From assembly GCA_002162075.1 (NCBI GenBank), contig CP021423.1, forward strand, positions 372,001-436,000: a DNA stretch of 64,000 nt. Direction: 5' to 3'. The stretch is from Armatimonadetes bacterium Uphvl-Ar1 (GTDB lineage: Bacteria > Armatimonadota > Fimbriimonadia > Fimbriimonadales > Fimbriimonadaceae). Below the pieces are notes generated by a model. The model was not told the origin of the DNA. It did not search any database and worked only from the letters and a program-made list of their open reading frames with translations. This document shows positions 38,657 to 47,640 of this stretch, piece by piece; position 1 is the first letter of the stretch; each line of letters starts with the position of its first letter. The translations under genes were made by a program, and so were the position numbers.

Positions 38657-40087
38657 GTGATCACCAAAACCGACTTCTTAATATACGATCAGCATCCCTG
38701 TTGGCTATGGCTGTCCAAAAATCAACCTGACCTGTTACCACCGGATGACGAAAACCTGGCTCAAACGTTTGAAGATGGAAACGATCTGGAAGCATTCGCG
38801 GCTCAACGATTCGAGAACGTAGCATTGGGTGAGCTGTCAGTCGTACCTGGCTCCGTAGCGATGCAGTGCGTATTTGCATGGGGAAACTTCGAGTGTCGAT
38901 CTGGCTTACTCATCCGGGAGCCGGATGGTTCAATTCACCTTGTCGAAATCAAGTCATCAACTAGAGTGAAGCCAGAGCACCTGCTCGATCTTGCCTTCCA
39001 GAAGCAAGTCCTCGAAGCGAACGACCAAGTAATGAGCAGAGTTAGTGTCATGCACGTTAACAACTCTTATGTGCGATCAGGTGAGATTGATCCGAATCAG
39101 TTGCTCACCATGACAGATGTCACAGCTGAGGTTTCTGCGCTTTCAAGCGAGATAGCAACCCAGATGCGCACAGCGGAGTCCACAGCACTATCAGTCGATA
39201 TGCCTGATCCATCACCTCGGTATTGCCACAAAGATTTCAAAAAAGATTGGCTCCGAATTGCTCGGAACCTGACAAAGCTTCCTGAGGGTTGCGTATACTA
39301 AAGGTCGTATCTCAGCCTTGAGGCCGCCGCCGGATTGGAAGATCAAGGCATTCTGAGCATTGCGGATATCCCGGATTCGGCTCTAAAGCGCGCAGATCAA
39401 CGAGCACTCAAATCAACTCTTTGCCTTTCAGAGCCAGTAATCGACCGGGCTGTGATTCGCGAATCTTTGGACTCACTGATTTTTCCGCTCTTTTTCATTG
39501 ACTATGAATCAGTATCGCTGCCCGTACCTCCCCATAACGGAACCAAACCGTATCAGCAAGTCGTCTTCCGGTACTCGCTCCATATTCTTGAAGACCCTTT
39601 TGCAGACGTTCGCCACGAAGAGTACTTGCATACTGACTCTGACCTCCCGACACGATCGTTAGTCAACTCGATGCGCGAGCATGTTGGAAACAAAGGTTCT
39701 GTCATTGTTTGGAACGCAACGTTTGAAAAGACCCGCAACAAAGAAATGGGCGAAGCTATTCCCGACGCAAAGGAATTCTTTGATGACATGAACTCGCGTC
39801 TCTATGATCTCATGCTCTTCTTCAAGCCGGATGCTTCATTTCGTGATTCGAGATTCAAAGGAAGTGCTTCAATCAAGAAGGTGCTGCCGGTGGTCGTGCC
39901 GGATTTGAAGTACACCGACCTCGAAGTCCAGGAGGGTCAGTCTGCTTCAAGAATCTGGCGCAACATCTTTCTTGATGGCAGCAACATGGGCGGGAGATCT
40001 GGTGAACTTGTCGCCTCCCTTCGAGAGTATTGCAAGCTAGATACGTTGGCTATGGTTGAGATCTATCGCTCACTATACAGTCTTTAA
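38657..40087 (+). pseudogene. DUF2779-type PD-(D/E)xK nuclease-like protein with an in-frame TAA
   Basis: GTG 38657 starts a protein whose first 215 residues contain a nuclease-like core ('GLLIREPDGSIHLVEIKSST', Glu97 and Lys99). TAA 39299-39301 stops it, but the same frame continues 'RSYLSLEAAAGLEDQGILSIADIP' and then a DUF2779 domain ('LFFIDYESVSLPVPPHNGTKPYQQVVFRYSLHIL...VIVWNATFEK...YDLMLFFKP') to 40087. The total of 476 codons matches a single protein. The family is common in defence islands, function unknown. The stop could derive from CAA by one transition. Confidence 0.7.
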
Positions 40088-40213
40088 AGAAGTCTAATTT
40101 CACCAGAGACACTCACAGTGTGCGGAGATGACGAAAGACTTTGCATATCTGAAACAGCCAACAGATTGAGAAGGTCGTCTACTAGAGCCCGCCAAAGTGA
40201 ACAAAACAAAAAA

Positions 40214-40240
40214 GAACGTCCTAAATTGGACGTTCATTTT
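40214..40240. terminator. Bidirectional intrinsic terminator
   Basis: An 8-bp perfect stem GAACGTCC/GGACGTTC with a 6-base loop is followed by a T-rich tract on the + strand and preceded by an A-rich tract, so it can end transcription from both the DUF2779 gene (+) and the KTSC operon (-). Confidence 0.75.
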
Positions 40241-40291
40241 TAATTGTCATTCGTTACGGGGCAGAATTAATCCGCTTCTTTGGCTTGCTCA

Positions 40292-40507
40292 CTAGGATAT
40301 TTGATTATAGTGGTAGCCGCCTTGTTTTACATGCGTATTGAGATATGTTCCTTTTGATGCAGCGGACATCAGCCCCGCATAAGTGCTTTCTGGGACACCA
40401 TGGTAATCATAAACTGATCCATTCTTGAACCTGATCCTGAGAGTTCTGGATTCCTTGTCATAGCCTATTGCGTCAATATTCGATGATGAGACTGGTGTTA
40501 GATTCAT
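40292..40507 (-). CDS. KTSC domain protein
   Basis: A 71-aa protein that is a single KTSC domain: 'SSNIDAIGYDKESRTLRIRFKNGSVYDYHGVPESTYAGLMSAASKGTYLNTHVKQ'. The domain is found alone or fused to nucleases and RNA-binding proteins and is of unknown activity. ATG overlaps the OLD gene stop (ATGA) and it is the last gene before the terminator, so it is the third member of the DUF2130-OLD operon. Confidence 0.85.
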   Translation of the reverse strand: MNLTPVSSSNIDAIGYDKESRTLRIRFKNGSVYDYHGVPESTYAGLMSAASKGTYLNTHVKQGGYHYNQIS

Positions 40508-42444
40508 GTGTTACTCCCCGCAAAGGCAATTATCGTCTTGCAGATACTATCTAGTGTAGCAGAGGTCACACCTTCTTCTTTTAGTTTGGAAAGTAGGTGG
40601 CCTATATAAAGCGGATTCTTTTTTAAATCACCCGCAAAGCCGAGCTGTTCACTTGCATGGTCACGTGCCTTTCGTAAGGCGTCTTCTTCAAAGTCGGCCG
40701 TTATGACTGTGCCAATGTCGCACTTGGCAGCAAAGCAATTCTCTGCAAGTAGGTCGTCGTCCAGGAAGCCGTCTATGGTAGATATTCCCAGAAGATTGAA
40801 GATGCCCTTGTTGTCTTTAGAGTGCAGGTTTCTCTTGCCAACATCTGTTTCACCCGAATCTGTGTCAAAGACGACGAACGCCTTACATCCCAATTCTTGA
40901 GCGATGGCCATGGGGCGGGGCAAGTGTCCTTTGCCGTTAACTGGAAGAATTGTGATTCCAAGTCTGCGGAACTCTTCCCAGTGACCATTCAAGACAGCAT
41001 GAGAAGTAAGGTAGGACAAGTCTTCTTGACCTTCAACTAGTACGAGACACCTTGAAAAGAACATCTCATTGAGACCTGCGTATAGCTCAGGCTGGAGCTT
41101 TGCCATCAAGCCTTCGGCTGATAAAGGTTTGCCCACTCCGGCATCATCGAGCCTTTTCTGAATATTTTTTAGATTACAACCGACTACCTTTGTATCCCGT
41201 CCCACATTGTCCCTGGAAGCATGGCGTATCGAACTCAGTTTTTCGGCTGATACGAAATACGGACTGTGTGTTGTGATGAGAACCTGGTCTTCTTTTTCAG
41301 TTAGCTGCTCTAGGACACCGGCAAGATGCCTCGCTTGTGGAGGATGCTGATAGAGCTCAGGCTCTTCAATTCCGAGTAAAAGAGTTGGTCCGTCGGGAGT
41401 TTCTGTGTCGGCAAGTTCTTGCAAAAGCGCCAGAAGGTAGGAACGCTGAACACCATGACCGCATCTAGAGATAGAGTGTGATATGGCCTTGAACTCATTG
41501 ACATCGGCGGAAGCCATAGGGGGCCTAACGCTCACTGCCTCATTTCCACCCTCGCGCCATGACAGGGTTAGTTCAATCTCCGGATGAGACAAGGTCTGAA
41601 TGCGTTCACTTAGCTTCTTGGAAAGTTCTGTTAGGCTGGCCTTTTCCTTTTCAAGCATTTCGTCATAACTTTCGCGTGCCTGATCCTTGATAAGTGACAT
41701 TTGTACACTGAAGTCAACTTTGTTGCGTATCGCCCTGGTTACAAGCTTCTCAAGCGCAGTATTCTTGTTTCCTGACTGTTCAATAGCTGCATCTTTTACT
41801 GCTGGTACATAGACCCACTGTATAAAGGGGGTCAGTTTGCCGACGCCCTCGACGCCGTAGAACTGATCGCTGCTTGATACTTCTTCAAGTAGACCAGGGT
41901 GCTTTTGTTCAAACTGGGAAAGTGCCAAAATTTGTTTAGGTACAGTGTTTTCTTCAGTCAGTCCTGGATAAGTCTTCCTGATTTCTGCGTACTTAGCCTT
42001 TTTCTGGTCGGCCGTTGCTCCCTTCTGGCCATTCAAATCCCTATACTCGACGAACGCTGGTATTGACATGGTCTTGCCTCGCTGGTCTAGCCTTGCTCTT
42101 TCAGATTTTGGGTCGAACGTCAGTACGGTACTAACTGTCAGCCTGTCGTCCTGAACATAGTGACTGAGCTCTTCGCGTGCTTTGTCGCTGATCACTTCGA
42201 AATAGAGGGTGATCTCGATTGGTTCATCCACGTTTCCCATATGGAAGTCTTCGGCGGAAACATCAGTTCGCGGGTTGATTCCTCCAAAAGATTCCCCGAA
42301 AAAGACGTTGAGCGCGGAGAGAATTGTTGACTTTCCGCTACCGTTTGATCCCACTATCGCGGTGTAATCATCAATGAGTATCCGTTCGTTTTTGATGCTA
42401 CGGAAGTTCCTTATTTCGATTTCCTTTAGTTTTAGGTGGCTCAT
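40504..42444 (-). CDS. OLD-family ATP-dependent endonuclease (AAA15 ATPase plus TOPRIM)
   Basis: A 646-aa protein. 'IRNFRSIKNERILIDDYTAIVGSNGSGKSTIL' gives the N-terminal ABC-type ATPase with Walker A at residues 32-40; 'GIEEPELYQHPPQARHLA' is the signature/Walker B region and 'LITTHSPYFVS' the switch histidine. The C-terminal TOPRIM nuclease shows 'CLVLVEGQEDLSYL' and 'FVVFDTDSGE'. OLD nucleases include GajA of the Gabija system. Its ATG overlaps the DUF2130 stop by four bases and its stop overlaps KTSC, so all three are co-translated. Confidence 0.9.
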   Translation of the reverse strand: MSHLKLKEIEIRNFRSIKNERILIDDYTAIVGSNGSGKSTILSALNVFFGESFGGINPRTDVSAEDFHMGNVDEPIEITLYFEVISDKAREELSHYVQDDRLTVSTVLTFDPKSERARLDQRGKTMSIPAFVEYRDLNGQKGATADQKKAKYAEIRKTYPGLTEENTVPKQILALSQFEQKHPGLLEEVSSSDQFYGVEGVGKLTPFIQWVYVPAVKDAAIEQSGNKNTALEKLVTRAIRNKVDFSVQMSLIKDQARESYDEMLEKEKASLTELSKKLSERIQTLSHPEIELTLSWREGGNEAVSVRPPMASADVNEFKAISHSISRCGHGVQRSYLLALLQELADTETPDGPTLLLGIEEPELYQHPPQARHLAGVLEQLTEKEDQVLITTHSPYFVSAEKLSSIRHASRDNVGRDTKVVGCNLKNIQKRLDDAGVGKPLSAEGLMAKLQPELYAGLNEMFFSRCLVLVEGQEDLSYLTSHAVLNGHWEEFRRLGITILPVNGKGHLPRPMAIAQELGCKAFVVFDTDSGETDVGKRNLHSKDNKGIFNLLGISTIDGFLDDDLLAENCFAAKCDIGTVITADFEEDALRKARDHASEQLGFAGDLKKNPLYIGHLLSKLKEEGVTSATLDSICKTIIAFAGSNT

Positions 42445-43691
42445 TCGATTTCCTCCTCAGAGTCATTGTCTGAAAAAGCGGGAAGCTCAGGCACTTCCTT
42501 GCCCCCAATCCCTTGTAAATCTCCTGACAGCGAGCTAGCCGACATTAGGACGCGTTCAATTTGCTTTTCTCGTTTGTTCCAACGGTTCATCGTTGCACGC
42601 TTTTCTGAATCTAAGTCCTTTTGCATCTGAACGAACGGTTCGACAATCCCTTGTAATCGAGCGCGAAATTCTGGCCCAGTCATATAGTCGTAAAGCAATT
42701 CGGATTTGTCCTGCTTTCCGGCAGCCATCCTTCTTGCATTTGCGACCTGATCCATTTGCTGTCTGAGGGCGTGAGCAACTGCCACCGCAAATGCTGGTCG
42801 GCAAGTCCATACCCCTTCGAAAAAGCCGAATGTCTCGATACCCTTCGGCATGGCATCGCTGACGATGATTACGAGCTCGGCCTTGGCTTTGAGTGCGTCT
42901 TGCTTTGCTTTTGAGGGCCAATCTCCACCCCAGGCTTGCGTTCGCTTAATCTCCCACATCACCGTTCCCGCGTGGAGTCCCGGACCGCTCATTACCTTCT
43001 GAATAAGATCGCCACCCCTTTGCCCTGTCTTTATTGGCTCGATGTCGTCCCATGGAAACGTTTGTCTCAGCGTCTCTTCAAGATCGATCTCCATGATCTC
43101 GCCTTGCATCTGCTGAGATCCTTGTTCGGCCTTTCGTTTTGCTTCGTCAAGCTGGGATAAGAGATTTTTGATCGTCTTATTCTGTTCTGCGAACTTGAGT
43201 TTGTTCGCTTCGTCGGCTTCTTTAACTGCCTGCTCCCGCAACGTAGCGATTTCCGCCTGCGCTTCTTTTTTTGCTTCTAGCTTCGCAGCCTGCAAGTCGA
43301 GTTCGGCCCTCTGCTTTGCCTTGAGCACTTCCTCAATCTCTTCCTGACTCTTTTTCAGTCGATCAGCAATTTCTTTTGAACGATCCTCGCTCCCTTTGAT
43401 CTTTGCTTCAAGCTCTTCTTCGATCTGTGCTCGCTGACGTTTTTCTGATTCAGCTAGCTTTGCGTTCAGCTTCTTCGTAACCTCATCATCTATGGCTTCC
43501 TTTGCTTTTGAAATGGTCTCACGCTCTTCCTTTAACTTGGTCTCAGCATCCTTCTTAAGCTCAAGGGCCTCGCGAAGCTTGCTTTCATTCTCTTGTTTAA
43601 TCTGAGCAATAAGTGGAGCGGCTATGGTCTCAGTGAGTGGAATATCTGTCCCACATTCGGGGCATTTTATTGTTGGGCTCGGAATATCCAT
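42441..43691 (-). CDS. DUF2130 protein: coiled coil plus PD-(D/E)xK-like nuclease
   Basis: A 416-aa protein. Residues 8-18 hold a CPECG zinc-ribbon half; residues about 35-205 are a long charged coiled coil; and the C-terminal DUF2130 domain shows 'RGGDLIQKV', 'GTVMWEIKRTQAWGGDWPSKAKQD' and 'LVIIVSDAMPKGIETF', matching a restriction-nuclease-like D...ExK core. The family is annotated as unknown function. It leads the three-gene overlapping operon with an OLD ATPase-nuclease and KTSC protein. Confidence 0.85.
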   Translation of the reverse strand: MDIPSPTIKCPECGTDIPLTETIAAPLIAQIKQENESKLREALELKKDAETKLKEERETISKAKEAIDDEVTKKLNAKLAESEKRQRAQIEEELEAKIKGSEDRSKEIADRLKKSQEEIEEVLKAKQRAELDLQAAKLEAKKEAQAEIATLREQAVKEADEANKLKFAEQNKTIKNLLSQLDEAKRKAEQGSQQMQGEIMEIDLEETLRQTFPWDDIEPIKTGQRGGDLIQKVMSGPGLHAGTVMWEIKRTQAWGGDWPSKAKQDALKAKAELVIIVSDAMPKGIETFGFFEGVWTCRPAFAVAVAHALRQQMDQVANARRMAAGKQDKSELLYDYMTGPEFRARLQGIVEPFVQMQKDLDSEKRATMNRWNKREKQIERVLMSASSLSGDLQGIGGKEVPELPAFSDNDSEEEIE

Positions 43692-44084
43692 GGTTGTTAT
43701 CGAGTTAATTTGGTGAAATTAAACCCTGACCCTGGTGTGCTTGTCACGCATTTTCTTCTTAGCAAAATTGAATTTCGTCTTGGCTCGCTACTCTCCCCGT
43801 GCGGGGAAGGGCAGAGAAGAGGAAGTCTGAGCCTCTTAGCTGAGCATTGTGTATCCACTTATCAAGATCCTCAGCAAGCTTTGGATGAGCAGGGATGTCT
43901 CTTTGCACTCCGCCTTTCACTTGGAGCCTTAGCACTTGAGTGAAATCATTGGCGCAGAGATCGAGGGCAGCAAAAGTCAGTTCTGGATATTGTCGATTTC
44001 GCAAGATCTGACCCGATCAAGTTTGGATTCATTGAGGTTATTGTTTTGGACTGGCTGGCGATTTTTTGGATTCAGTTACTTGAG
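43692..44084. other. Intergenic stretch with a possible recombinase remnant
   Basis: On the minus strand 43759-44004 encodes 'FTQVLRLQVKGGVQRDIPAHPKLAEDLDKWI...FLFSALPRTGR', which resembles the beta-sheet and helix before the catalytic His-Arg of tyrosine recombinases but lacks all catalytic residues. The + strand has a CTCTCCCC...GGGGAAGGG inverted pattern near 43791-43806, a dispersed repeat type. No intact gene is seen. Confidence 0.35.
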
Positions 44085-44810
44085 TTAGCTGATGACCCCT
44101 CGTAATTGATCCGGAAAGAAAACCAGCGTTTTTTCGTCATTCCAAGAGATATTTCCCGTTGGAATTCCCGTAACAGGACGGTAGTTTTGAAAAGCACCAA
44201 TTAAAGCCCCATAGGGCCTAAATCGGCTGACCTCAACCTCTTCTCCCGAGAAGGCAAGGAGAAGAAAGTTCCGGTTGTCGGTTGTGAGGAGTCCGATAAC
44301 GAGTTCAGACTCATAAGCCGAAATGACAATTGAGTCAAGCGGCGGCGTAGACATGTTTTGGAACAAGAGAACGGTGCCATGGGGAAAAAGAGGTGCCAAT
44401 TTATTACCATTAATGATGATAGCTCGATAGTCAGATGTGCCTGAACTGAGAGCTATCGGGCAGCGCCAGTGCGCCAGTTGTTCGGATTTCGGTTGACTCT
44501 CAAAGAATCCTTCGCAGTTAAAAGGTTCGAGCTTGAGGTAGGGCGCATTATTCACTTGTGAGAACGACGGAAGCTGTGTTGGGGAGTTCTCTTCTAGAAA
44601 ATACGGCATGGTGGCTTCGCTCCAGTGAGCTTTCGCCCAATCGGCGTACTCGTTCACCCACTTGGCGGATCGTTCTTCTTCAATATCGCGAATCACTGTA
44701 GCAGTAATTTCTGCATTCAGCGAGTTGGATAGATACTCAGCCAATTTGAGCCTTGACACTTTGGGCTTTTGGTTCATTCTCCAATTTTTTAGTACCTGAC
44801 CGTTTACCAT
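44085..44810 (-). CDS. Phage-type repressor: HTH plus degenerate S24/LexA-like domain
   Basis: A 241-aa protein, divergent from the primase gene. The N-terminal 60 residues look like an XRE-type HTH ('SRLKLAEYLSNSLNAEITATVIRDIEE'). The C-terminal part follows the S24 layout ('YRAIIINGNKLAPLFPHGTVLLFQ'), but the catalytic Ser of the usual GDSMxP is replaced in GNKLAP, and no Lys is present where the general base should be ('NRNFLLLAF'). It probably represses the divergent replication gene but should not self-cleave in the SOS response. Confidence 0.65.
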   Translation of the reverse strand: MVNGQVLKNWRMNQKPKVSRLKLAEYLSNSLNAEITATVIRDIEEERSAKWVNEYADWAKAHWSEATMPYFLEENSPTQLPSFSQVNNAPYLKLEPFNCEGFFESQPKSEQLAHWRCPIALSSGTSDYRAIIINGNKLAPLFPHGTVLLFQNMSTPPLDSIVISAYESELVIGLLTTDNRNFLLLAFSGEEVEVSRFRPYGALIGAFQNYRPVTGIPTGNISWNDEKTLVFFPDQLRGVIS

Positions 44811-44840
44811 ATGGAGATTGTACCTTCACATTGATGTGGA

Positions 44841-44852
44841 AAAAACGTTTTT
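44841..44852. promoter_or_regulatory. Candidate repressor operator (12-bp palindrome)
   Basis: A perfect palindrome AAAAACGTTTTT lies midway between the divergent repressor and primase genes, a few bases before a TTGACG hexamer. Its position suits control of the primase promoter by the repressor. Only one copy is seen, so the assignment is tentative. Confidence 0.35.
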
Positions 44853-44883
44853 CATATTGACGCAAAAGTGGTATTACGAAATT

Positions 44884-47325
44884 GTGGACACGTTTCAACG
44901 GGTTTGTGGGGCCTTAGGGGTGGAGGCGAAGGGTCGGGAAGTTCGGTGTAACTGTCCGGCGCACGGCGGGGATTCGCAGAGTTTGAGTGTGCGGGAGTTG
45001 CCGGACGGGAAGGTGCAGATCACTTGCTTTAGCCAGCGGTGCGAGCGGGATGCGATTCTGGCGGCGGTGGGCCTGACGTGGCAGGATTTACTCCCGGACA
45101 ACACAATCCACCGGCACGGGGTGAAGCGGCGGGCGAGTAAACCGACCGACAAGTGGACCCAGGAGCGGATCGGGGGTGAAGATGTATTTGTGAAGTGGGA
45201 GTTGGTATGTGCTTACTTGTATCTCGATGAGCAGGGGAATTTGCTTTATGAAAAGCTCAGGTACCGGCCGGGGGAGAAGTACCGGAACGCGCCGGAGATG
45301 GCGAAGAAGCAGAAGAGCTTTGCGTTTTCGCGGAAGGCGGCGAACGGGAATGTGATTTGGGGGATGGATGGGGGGTGGCACGAGTTCAACCCTAAGCGGC
45401 GGCGGTGGGAGTACCTGAGAAACGAGTCGCAGCATCGGGTGGATGAGAAGCCGGTGGATGGGGCGGAGTGGTTTGATGCGCCGAGGCGCGTGCTTTATGA
45501 CTTGCCGATGCTCGTGGCGGATTTGCAGAGCGGGGTGAAAGAGGTTTGGGTCTGTGAGGGGGAACCGGATGCGGGGGTGCTCCGGCGATCGCTGGGGATG
45601 GCGGCGACGACGGCGGATTCGGGAGCGGGGACATGGCGGCGGGAGTATACGCAGTTCCTGGCGAAGTTTGAGGTGGTCGTGATTGTGGCGGATCGGGATT
45701 TACCGGGGCTGAAAGGGGCGATCCAGAAGCGGGATGCCATTTTGGCGGTGGATCCGGCCCCGGTGGTGCGGGTGGTGCTTCCGGGAGAAGGAAACGACGC
45801 GGAGGAGTTTGTGCTCAAAGGGGGCGTGCGGGAGGGATTTGTTGAGATTGATCCGGAGGCGGAAGTCGCGAAGCTGACTGAATCCTCTCCCCCGAACCCC
45901 CCTCTCCCGGTTGACGAGAATGGGTCGTCAGGGTTTGCACGGGAATCATTTTGGTTCAACGATGTGGAATTGGCGGAGGCGTTTGTGGATGCGCATGGGG
46001 ATCGGCTTCGGTTTTGCGCGAAGTTTGGCTTTTGGCTTCGGTGGACGGGGGCGTATTGGGCGGAGGATCAGAACGCGGGGGAGGGGTTTCTTGATGAGTG
46101 GCGCAAGTATGCACGGGTCCAGGAGCGCGTGGGGCATAAGATGATCGAGAGCGAGAAGTACGGGGAGAAGTTTTGCAAAAAAATTGATGGGCAGATTAAG
46201 CGGAATTTGAGTTCGACCGGGGTGTCTTCGGTTGAGGGGTTGGTGAAGCGGATTCACCCGGTGCCAGTGAGTCCGGATCAGTTGGACCAGGAGCTTGATT
46301 ACTTGCCGGTGGCGAACGGGACGATCGATTTGCGGCGGGGGGTTTTGGTGCCAGCGGATCCGGCGCACCTTTTTACGGGATGCGTGAATTTGATTTACGA
46401 CGAGAATGCGGATTGTCCGGAGTGGATCAAGTTTCTCGACGAGTCGCTGGGGAGTCCGCAGATGACCGAGTATATGCGGATGGTGGTCGGCTACTTGTTG
46501 ACGGGGCGAACGAGCGAGCAAAAGTTTTGGTTTTTCTATGGTCCGCCGAGGAGCGGGAAGGGGACGTGCATTCGGATATTGCAGAAGTTGATGGGGAATT
46601 TGTCGGTGGTTTTGCAGAAGCAATTTATTATGAAGTCGAATTTTCCGGTGACGATTGCGGAACATTGGGCGAGGGCGAAAGGGAAACGGCTCATGGTGAT
46701 CAACGAGGTGGATTCTCGCGACCGGTGGGATGAAGCGAAGTTGAAAGAAGTCACCGGCGAGGATATGATCAATGCGCGGAAGCTGAATGAGAACTCTTAT
46801 GATTTCTTTCCGACGTTTAAGATGCTGGCGGTGGGGAATGAGAAGCCGAGGGTTCGGGGTGAGGATGATGCGTTTTGGACGCGGGTGTTGCCGGTCGAGT
46901 TTCCAAATTCGAGGGTGGGGAAGTTTCAGGATCAGAAGCTCGGGGAGACGTTGGAGCGTGAGTTACCGGGGATTTTGCTTTGGGCGGTGAGTGGGGCGAA
47001 GGATTGGTATGAGAAGGGCCTGCCAACTCCGGAAGAAGTTCAAGCACATTTAGACGAATATAAACGATCAAGTGATACGATTCGTAAATTTTTGGTGGCG
47101 TGTACGGATTATAAAACAGGCTTCACGATTGGCGGACAAGAGTTGTTTGAAGCGTACGAGAAATACAATAGGAAAATCGGTAATAAATTTTATTTGAATA
47201 AGAATGACTTTGGTCTGAAAGTAAAACTTAGGACGGATGTTAAGTATAAAAAAGTTGAGAAGGGAATGAAGTTGATCGACCATGCTCTTAAATTTGAAGA
47301 GGAGTGGGATTATGATGCGGAGTAG
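44884..47325 (+). CDS. Phage/plasmid primase-helicase (P4 alpha/D5 type)
   Basis: About 813 aa. An N-terminal zinc-binding primase motif ('CNCPAHGG...CFSQRCERDAILAAVGLTWQDLL') is followed by a TOPRIM-like part ('VWVCEGEPDAGVLRRSLG...VVIVADRD'), then a D5/P4-type superfamily 3 helicase with Walker A 'GPPRSGKGT' and Walker B 'LMVINEVDSRDRWD' before 'PTFKMLAVGNEKPRV'. GTG 44884 fits the family N-terminus; TTG 44818 would overlap the regulatory region. It would drive autonomous replication of the element. Its G-rich codon use is like the host flanks, unlike the island genes to its left. Confidence 0.88.
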   Translation: MDTFQRVCGALGVEAKGREVRCNCPAHGGDSQSLSVRELPDGKVQITCFSQRCERDAILAAVGLTWQDLLPDNTIHRHGVKRRASKPTDKWTQERIGGEDVFVKWELVCAYLYLDEQGNLLYEKLRYRPGEKYRNAPEMAKKQKSFAFSRKAANGNVIWGMDGGWHEFNPKRRRWEYLRNESQHRVDEKPVDGAEWFDAPRRVLYDLPMLVADLQSGVKEVWVCEGEPDAGVLRRSLGMAATTADSGAGTWRREYTQFLAKFEVVVIVADRDLPGLKGAIQKRDAILAVDPAPVVRVVLPGEGNDAEEFVLKGGVREGFVEIDPEAEVAKLTESSPPNPPLPVDENGSSGFARESFWFNDVELAEAFVDAHGDRLRFCAKFGFWLRWTGAYWAEDQNAGEGFLDEWRKYARVQERVGHKMIESEKYGEKFCKKIDGQIKRNLSSTGVSSVEGLVKRIHPVPVSPDQLDQELDYLPVANGTIDLRRGVLVPADPAHLFTGCVNLIYDENADCPEWIKFLDESLGSPQMTEYMRMVVGYLLTGRTSEQKFWFFYGPPRSGKGTCIRILQKLMGNLSVVLQKQFIMKSNFPVTIAEHWARAKGKRLMVINEVDSRDRWDEAKLKEVTGEDMINARKLNENSYDFFPTFKMLAVGNEKPRVRGEDDAFWTRVLPVEFPNSRVGKFQDQKLGETLERELPGILLWAVSGAKDWYEKGLPTPEEVQAHLDEYKRSSDTIRKFLVACTDYKTGFTIGGQELFEAYEKYNRKIGNKFYLNKNDFGLKVKLRTDVKYKKVEKGMKLIDHALKFEEEWDYDAE

Positions 47326-47333
47326 CGATGTGC

Positions 47334-47605
47334 CTGCAGACGTTCTGCAGACCTACGAGACCTTCGCCATGCATGCTTTCTGCAGACCTGGATTTTGGAT
47401 TTTAGGTTTGGATGCAGGCCCTGCAGACCTTTTGGGGGATCTTACGGGGGTGCGGGGGCGTGCGCGCGCGTGCTTGCGTGTACACACGCTTGCGCGTGTG
47501 CGCAAAAAACTCATTCTAGGTCTGCAGGGTCTGCAGGTTCGGTTCATTTTGGGCATTTCGAGGTCTGCAGGAAGTCTGCAGCATAGGTTCAATCTTGGTC
47601 TGCAG
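47334..47605. repeat. Mirror-image iteron array around a hairpin: candidate replication origin
   Basis: Four CTGCAGAC(C/G) sites (47334, 47345, 47380, 47421) lie left of a 20-bp imperfect hairpin of alternating G/C and T/G (arms 47461-47480 and 47485-47504, loop TACA, followed by A6). Five (G/A)GTCTGCAG sites in the opposite orientation (47519, 47528, 47562, 47573, 47597) lie on the right. The block follows a primase-helicase, as origins do in P4-like elements. An open frame through it is ascribed to the repeats. Confidence 0.65.
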
Positions 47606-47640
47606 GGAGGTTGCAGGATGGTTTTGGATGAGGTAGCTTT

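Noticed and set aside
27501-40087. Stop-codon recoding as explanation for interrupted genes
   Set aside because: TGA, TAA and TAG all occur as interruptions and all three are used as normal stops by intact genes nearby, so a changed genetic code does not fit.
43593-43943. 116-aa open frame opposite the DUF2130 start
   Set aside because: Half lies antisense to DUF2130 and the rest covers a dispersed repeat; no ribosome site.
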